A DNA stretch of 8,777 nucleotides. It comes from Flavobacteriaceae bacterium (GTDB taxonomy: Bacteria > Bacteroidota > Bacteroidia > Flavobacteriales > Flavobacteriaceae). The notes under the pieces were generated by a model. That model searched no databases. It was not told the origin of the DNA and was given only the letters and a program-made list of their open reading frames with translations. Made by a program: the position numbers and the translations under genes. This document shows positions 6,748 through 8,777 of the stretch, piece by piece. The stretch is taken from the NCBI GenBank assembly GCA_030613745.1, contig JAUWLK010000107.1:1-8777 (forward strand), written 5' to 3'. How positions within the stretch are numbered: the first letter of the stretch is position 1; each line of letters starts with the position of its first letter.

Positions 6748-6898
6748 TTAATAAATTGTTTTGGAAATTAATTTTCTATTAATAAGTTTTATCGATGATA
6801 TATCTTAACAATCCATTTTTCTTATGGGTTGATATGTATTATTTTTTGAATCGAAATAAACCATTGTAAATTTATAAAAAACATAATTAGTAATTCAT

Positions 6899-6906
6899 TA
6901 AATTTG
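6899..6906 (+). promoter_or_regulatory. -7 box for the thioredoxin-like gene
   Basis: TAAATTTG is a perfect TAnnTTTG box, 19 bp before the ATG at 6926, so the leader would be only about 14 nt. No -33 TTTG stands at the expected distance. Confidence 0.5.
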
Positions 6907-6925
6907 CAATAAATTAAAAATTACA

Positions 6926-7495
6926 ATGAATTTTATTAAAAAGAATTTATCCAATATATTATTTTTTGGTTTTATAGTGTTTTTATTTACACCTTATGGA
7001 TTACCTGTAAGGGCCACACTTACTAGGGGTGTCTCTTATATAACTACCCGAATTTTTAGCATGGAAATTGATGAAGATGAAAGGAAAGAGTTAAGTTCAT
7101 TTGATTGGAAATTAGTAAATCAAAAAGGAGAGCTTATTAATTTAGATACTTTTAAAGGAAAAGTTATTTTTATTAATTTTTGGGCTACTTGGTGTCCACC
7201 TTGTATTGCTGAAATGCCTAGTTTACAAGACTTATATGAAGATTATGAAGAAGATGTAGTTTTTCTTTTTGTTGCAGATGATAAAAAGGATAAAGTTGAG
7301 AAGTTTATTGAAAATAAAAAATACACAATTCCAGTTTACTTTCAAGCTTCAGAAAGACCTCTTGAGATTCAATCTAATTCTTTACCAACTACTTACATTT
7401 TAAATACAGAAGGAAAAATTGTTGTTGATAAAACAGGAGCTGCTGATTGGAATAGTAAAAGAGTAAGAGATTTATTAGATGAATTATTACAATAA
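6926..7495 (+). CDS. membrane-anchored TlpA-like thioredoxin-fold oxidoreductase
   Basis: The 189-residue protein has a basic N-terminus and one hydrophobic segment (about 10-30, ILFFGFIVFLFTPYGLPVRA), then a linker to about 57. A thioredoxin/AhpC-TSA-like domain (about 58-189) follows. The redox motif is WCPPC at 89-93 in the context NFWATWCPPCIAEMPSL, and the cis-proline loop is LPTTY (153-157, Pro154). No lipobox Cys is present, so it is probably held in the inner membrane by an uncleaved anchor with the catalytic domain in the periplasm. TlpA/ResA-family proteins usually reduce disulfides, for example in cytochrome c maturation, but no such partner gene is visible here. The substrate is unknown. 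It stands alone, diverging from the phosphofructokinase gene and converging on the small exported protein gene at 7551. Confidence 0.88.
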   Translation: MNFIKKNLSNILFFGFIVFLFTPYGLPVRATLTRGVSYITTRIFSMEIDEDERKELSSFDWKLVNQKGELINLDTFKGKVIFINFWATWCPPCIAEMPSLQDLYEDYEEDVVFLFVADDKKDKVEKFIENKKYTIPVYFQASERPLEIQSNSLPTTYILNTEGKIVVDKTGAADWNSKRVRDLLDELLQ

Positions 7496-7498
7496 AAA

Positions 7499-7523
7499 AA
7501 AAGAGTGAATAAATCACCCTTTT
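7499..7523. terminator. bidirectional terminator between convergent genes
   Basis: AAAAGAGTGA (7499-7508) pairs with TCACCCTTTT (7514-7523), nine pairs and one A-C mismatch, around a five-base loop. On the minus strand it runs into nine T residues (complement of 7494-7502), so it best serves the gene at 7551. The plus-strand tail is TTTT. Confidence 0.8.
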
Positions 7524-7550
7524 AAATTTAAATTATAATAAATTTTATTG

Positions 7551-7889
7551 TTAAGATTTAACAATTCTTATAGGTAATAAGTATAATTCACCTTCTTTTT
7601 TTATTTTGTGACTTACTTTTTTGTAATTTATTTTACCTTTAATATATGCTTCAGCTCGTTGATTTGATGAATTTACAGAAAGAACTATTACTTCTCCATT
7701 TGAGTTTACAGTAAATAATACTTCGGCTGTACAAACATTCTTATCCAATTCAAAGGTGCATTCTGAGCCTATAAGTTCTACTAATTCTGCTCTTAGAGCT
7801 GTATTTGGTTTAACGGGTCCTGTAATTGCTGCTGTGGCTTGAATTGTAAAAAGTGCAAAGGCTACAATAAATAATGATAATTTTTTCAT
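7551..7889 (-). CDS. small exported protein, paralogue A (TonB-C-like fold suspected)
   Basis: This encodes 112 residues from the ATG at 7889. A signal peptide (MKKLSLFIVAFALFTIQATA, cut near residue 20) is followed by a mature part of about 90 residues. Predicted elements are a helix near 30-41, a strand pair around AEVLFTVNSNGEVIVLSV (55-72), a helix near 76-86 and a last strand ELYLLPIRIVKS. This order resembles a stand-alone TonB C-terminal domain, but similarity is remote and function is unknown. The frame is open to an upstream ATG at 7946, but that ATG lies upstream of the -10 element, and the MKK start matches paralogue B. The two cysteines, Cys44 and Cys53, could form a periplasmic disulfide; both are absent from paralogue B. 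The gene is behind an ECF-type promoter. Confidence 0.8.
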   Translation of the reverse strand: MKKLSLFIVAFALFTIQATAAITGPVKPNTALRAELVELIGSECTFELDKNVCTAEVLFTVNSNGEVIVLSVNSSNQRAEAYIKGKINYKKVSHKIKKEGELYLLPIRIVKS

Positions 7890-7893
7890 GGTA

Positions 7894-7925
7894 ATATAAT
7901 TTAGATTAGACAAATAGATTAGACA
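7894..7925 (-). repeat. leader with duplicated decamer upstream of paralogue A
   Basis: On the minus strand TGTCTAATCT occurs twice, 7916-7925 and 7903-7912, with three bases between. The gene-proximal copy is part of a 19-nt stretch (7894-7912) identical to 8516-8534 before paralogue B, which has only one decamer. Given the promoter position, these lie in the first bases of the transcript. Confidence 0.75.
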
Positions 7926-7936
7926 TATATATAAAG

Positions 7937-7963
7937 GACGAAACATTTAAACTAATTGTTACA
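7937..7963 (-). promoter_or_regulatory. ECF-sigma-type promoter of paralogue A
   Basis: On the minus strand TGTAACA (7957-7963) is followed, 17 bases after its AAC, by CGTC (7937-7940). AAC at -35 and CGTC at -10 are typical of extracytoplasmic-function sigma factor promoters. The start of transcription would be near 7930, about 40 nt before the ATG at 7889. The same arrangement with identical spacing precedes paralogue B. Confidence 0.65.
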
Positions 7964-8131
7964 CTATTTTAAGTTAAAACTTTCTGAATTAAGAAATATT
8001 TAACTATAATTAAATATATATTATGATATGGTTAAGAAACACTTAACATTATTATTATATTATTGATAATTGGTATGATTAATTAGCAAATTAAAATTAT
8101 AAACAGAAATAATATAAAAATTTATAAATAA

Positions 8132-8165
8132 AAAAGGTGTTTAAATTTTAATTTAAACACCTTTT
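8132..8165 (-). terminator. terminator of paralogue B: 16-bp perfect palindrome
   Basis: AAAAGGTGTTTAAATT (8132-8147) is exactly complementary to 8150-8165, with two bases between. It lies 17 bp beyond the stop of paralogue B and is followed on the minus strand by a short T-run, so it is oriented to end that gene and to separate the two paralogues into independent transcription units. Confidence 0.82.
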
Positions 8166-8182
8166 AAAATTAGAGTTTGTTT

Positions 8183-8512
8183 TTATGATTTTTTTATATA
8201 TAACGGTAATAAAAATAGCTCACCTTCTTTTTTTATTTTATAGTTTACTGTTTTATAATTTAATTTATTTTTAATAATTGTTTCCACATTTTCATTTGTA
8301 GTATTTGCTGAAATAATTATTAATTCACCTTTTGAATTTATGGTGAACATAACTTCAACAGCAATATCGTTTTTAATAAAATTAAACGAGTTATCATTTT
8401 TTAATAATTTTACTATTTCAGTTCTTAAACTTTCATTTGGCTTAACTGGTTTTTCTGCAGCAGAAATATTTAATGTAAATAAAGCAATTGCAACAATAAT
8501 TAATTTTTTCAT
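8183..8512 (-). CDS. small exported protein, paralogue B (TonB-C-like fold suspected)
   Basis: The 109 residues begin with a signal peptide (MKKLIIVAIALFTLNISA, cut near 18-19). From VKPN onward it aligns to paralogue A over 87 positions without gaps, and I count 46 identities (53%). The best-kept parts are VKPN..LR.E.V near the mature N-terminus, FT.NS.GE.I, NYK.V and the end K.IKKEGEL.LLP..I..KS. It has no cysteine. Predicted secondary structure (helix, beta hairpin, helix, terminal strand) is like a free TonB C-terminal domain. Function is unknown; I recall similar unnamed proteins in many flavobacteria. It is transcribed in the same direction as paralogue A but from its own ECF-type promoter and with its own terminator. 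Confidence 0.85.
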   Translation of the reverse strand: MKKLIIVAIALFTLNISAAEKPVKPNESLRTEIVKLLKNDNSFNFIKNDIAVEVMFTINSKGELIIISANTTNENVETIIKNKLNYKTVNYKIKKEGELFLLPLYIKKS

Positions 8513-8515
8513 AAT

Positions 8516-8534
8516 ATATAATTTAGATTAGACA
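8516..8534 (-). repeat. 19-nt leader shared with paralogue A
   Basis: This stretch is identical to 7894-7912 and begins 3 bp upstream of the ATG. Together with the matching ECF-type promoters it shows that the upstream region was copied with the gene, or is under common constraint. Confidence 0.8.
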
Positions 8535-8545
8535 TTTGCTTAGAA

Positions 8546-8572
8546 GACGCAATGAAAGCAATAATTGTTACA
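8546..8572 (-). promoter_or_regulatory. ECF-sigma-type promoter of paralogue B
   Basis: On the minus strand TGTAACA (8566-8572) is followed, 17 bases after its AAC, by CGTC (8546-8549) and then TTCTAA. The 17 intervening bases differ at most positions from those of paralogue A beyond the first AATTA, so the boxes stand out as conserved. Confidence 0.65.
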
Positions 8573-8777
8573 TAAAACAATAAATTTTAAGATTAATTTA
8601 ACTTAAACGAATACAAAATGGATACTTGATAAGAACACTTTAACAGTTTTGACAATCAATTTGATTTAGTATTTTTAAAATAATACCACAACCCTTTTTT
8701 ATTTCAAAATTTGTGATTGTGAGTGGAGGACTTATTCTTATGGATTTAGGCTCAAATAGTAACCAAAAAAGCAATAA
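8573..8777. other. no supportable gene; possible edge of a neighbouring gene
   Basis: Two frames stay open to the window edge. A minus-strand frame from 8777 to a TAA at 8640-8642 gives 45 residues (LLLFWLLFEPKSIRIS... at its start). A plus-strand frame with ATG at 8740 (MDLGSNSNQKSN) has GGAGGA about ten bases upstream. Neither shows a recognisable family motif and both are short enough to be chance, so no CDS is called. Confidence 0.3.

Noticed and set aside
6862..6928. Inverted repeat CATTGTAA ... TTACAATG around the thioredoxin gene start
   Set aside because: Eight-base arms 51 bases apart are easily found by chance in such AT-rich DNA, and one arm includes the start codon.
7890..7946. 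Longer N-terminus for the small exported protein A (19 extra residues from an ATG at 7946)
   Set aside because: The ECF-type -10 box lies at 7937-7940, so the upstream ATG would not be transcribed. The MKK start gives a clean signal peptide and matches paralogue B.
8031..8047. GTTAAG-N5-CTTAAC inverted repeat upstream of paralogue A
   Set aside because: Short and AT-rich, located about 70 bp above the -35 box and not found at the same place before paralogue B.
8340..8531. 63-codon plus-strand frame opposite paralogue B
   Set aside because: Antisense shadow, covering the signal peptide region of a gene with a clear paralogue.

Overview
The window looks like a chromosomal segment of a low-GC member of the Bacteroidota, most likely class Flavobacteriia. 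Four things point there. Base composition is strongly AT-rich. Several start points are preceded by the Bacteroidota -7 box TAnnTTTG, and starts lack Shine-Dalgarno sequences. The MurA, GrpE, DnaJ, 753-residue aconitase and about 400-residue phosphofructokinase sequences resemble flavobacterial versions. The DnaJ has the reduced zinc region that I associate with flavobacteria. No mobile element, tRNA, rRNA operon or CRISPR array is visible.

Left part (1-3020): the 3' end of murA (cell wall synthesis) is followed by the heat-shock pair grpE-dnaJ, 9 bp apart, behind a candidate sigma-54-like promoter with a palindrome. Between dnaJ and the RNase P RNA gene (rnpB) lie two copies of a putative small-RNA unit. 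Each has a 5' hairpin, a linker inside an identical 26-nt block, and a strong intrinsic terminator. This is the least explained part of the window.

Middle part (3020-6925): a very AT-rich leader precedes a mitochondrial-type aconitase gene. It converges, across a bidirectional terminator, on a phosphofructokinase gene whose active-site residues (Asp138, Lys158) predict pyrophosphate rather than ATP as phosphoryl donor. Both enzymes belong to central carbon metabolism.

Right part (6926-8777): a membrane-anchored TlpA-like thioredoxin converges on the first of two tandem paralogous genes for small exported proteins of about 110 residues. The paralogues are 46/87 identical over a gap-free stretch. 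Each is preceded by the same ECF-sigma-type promoter (TGTAAC, 17 bp, CGTC) and an identical 19-nt leader, so gene and promoter were duplicated together and are probably co-regulated by an envelope-responsive sigma factor. The last 200 bases contain no gene that I can support.

Most of the window is ordinary housekeeping. The items that deserve attention are the tandem small-RNA units, the ECF-promoter-linked paralogues, the loss of one DnaJ zinc site and the PPi-type phosphofructokinase.
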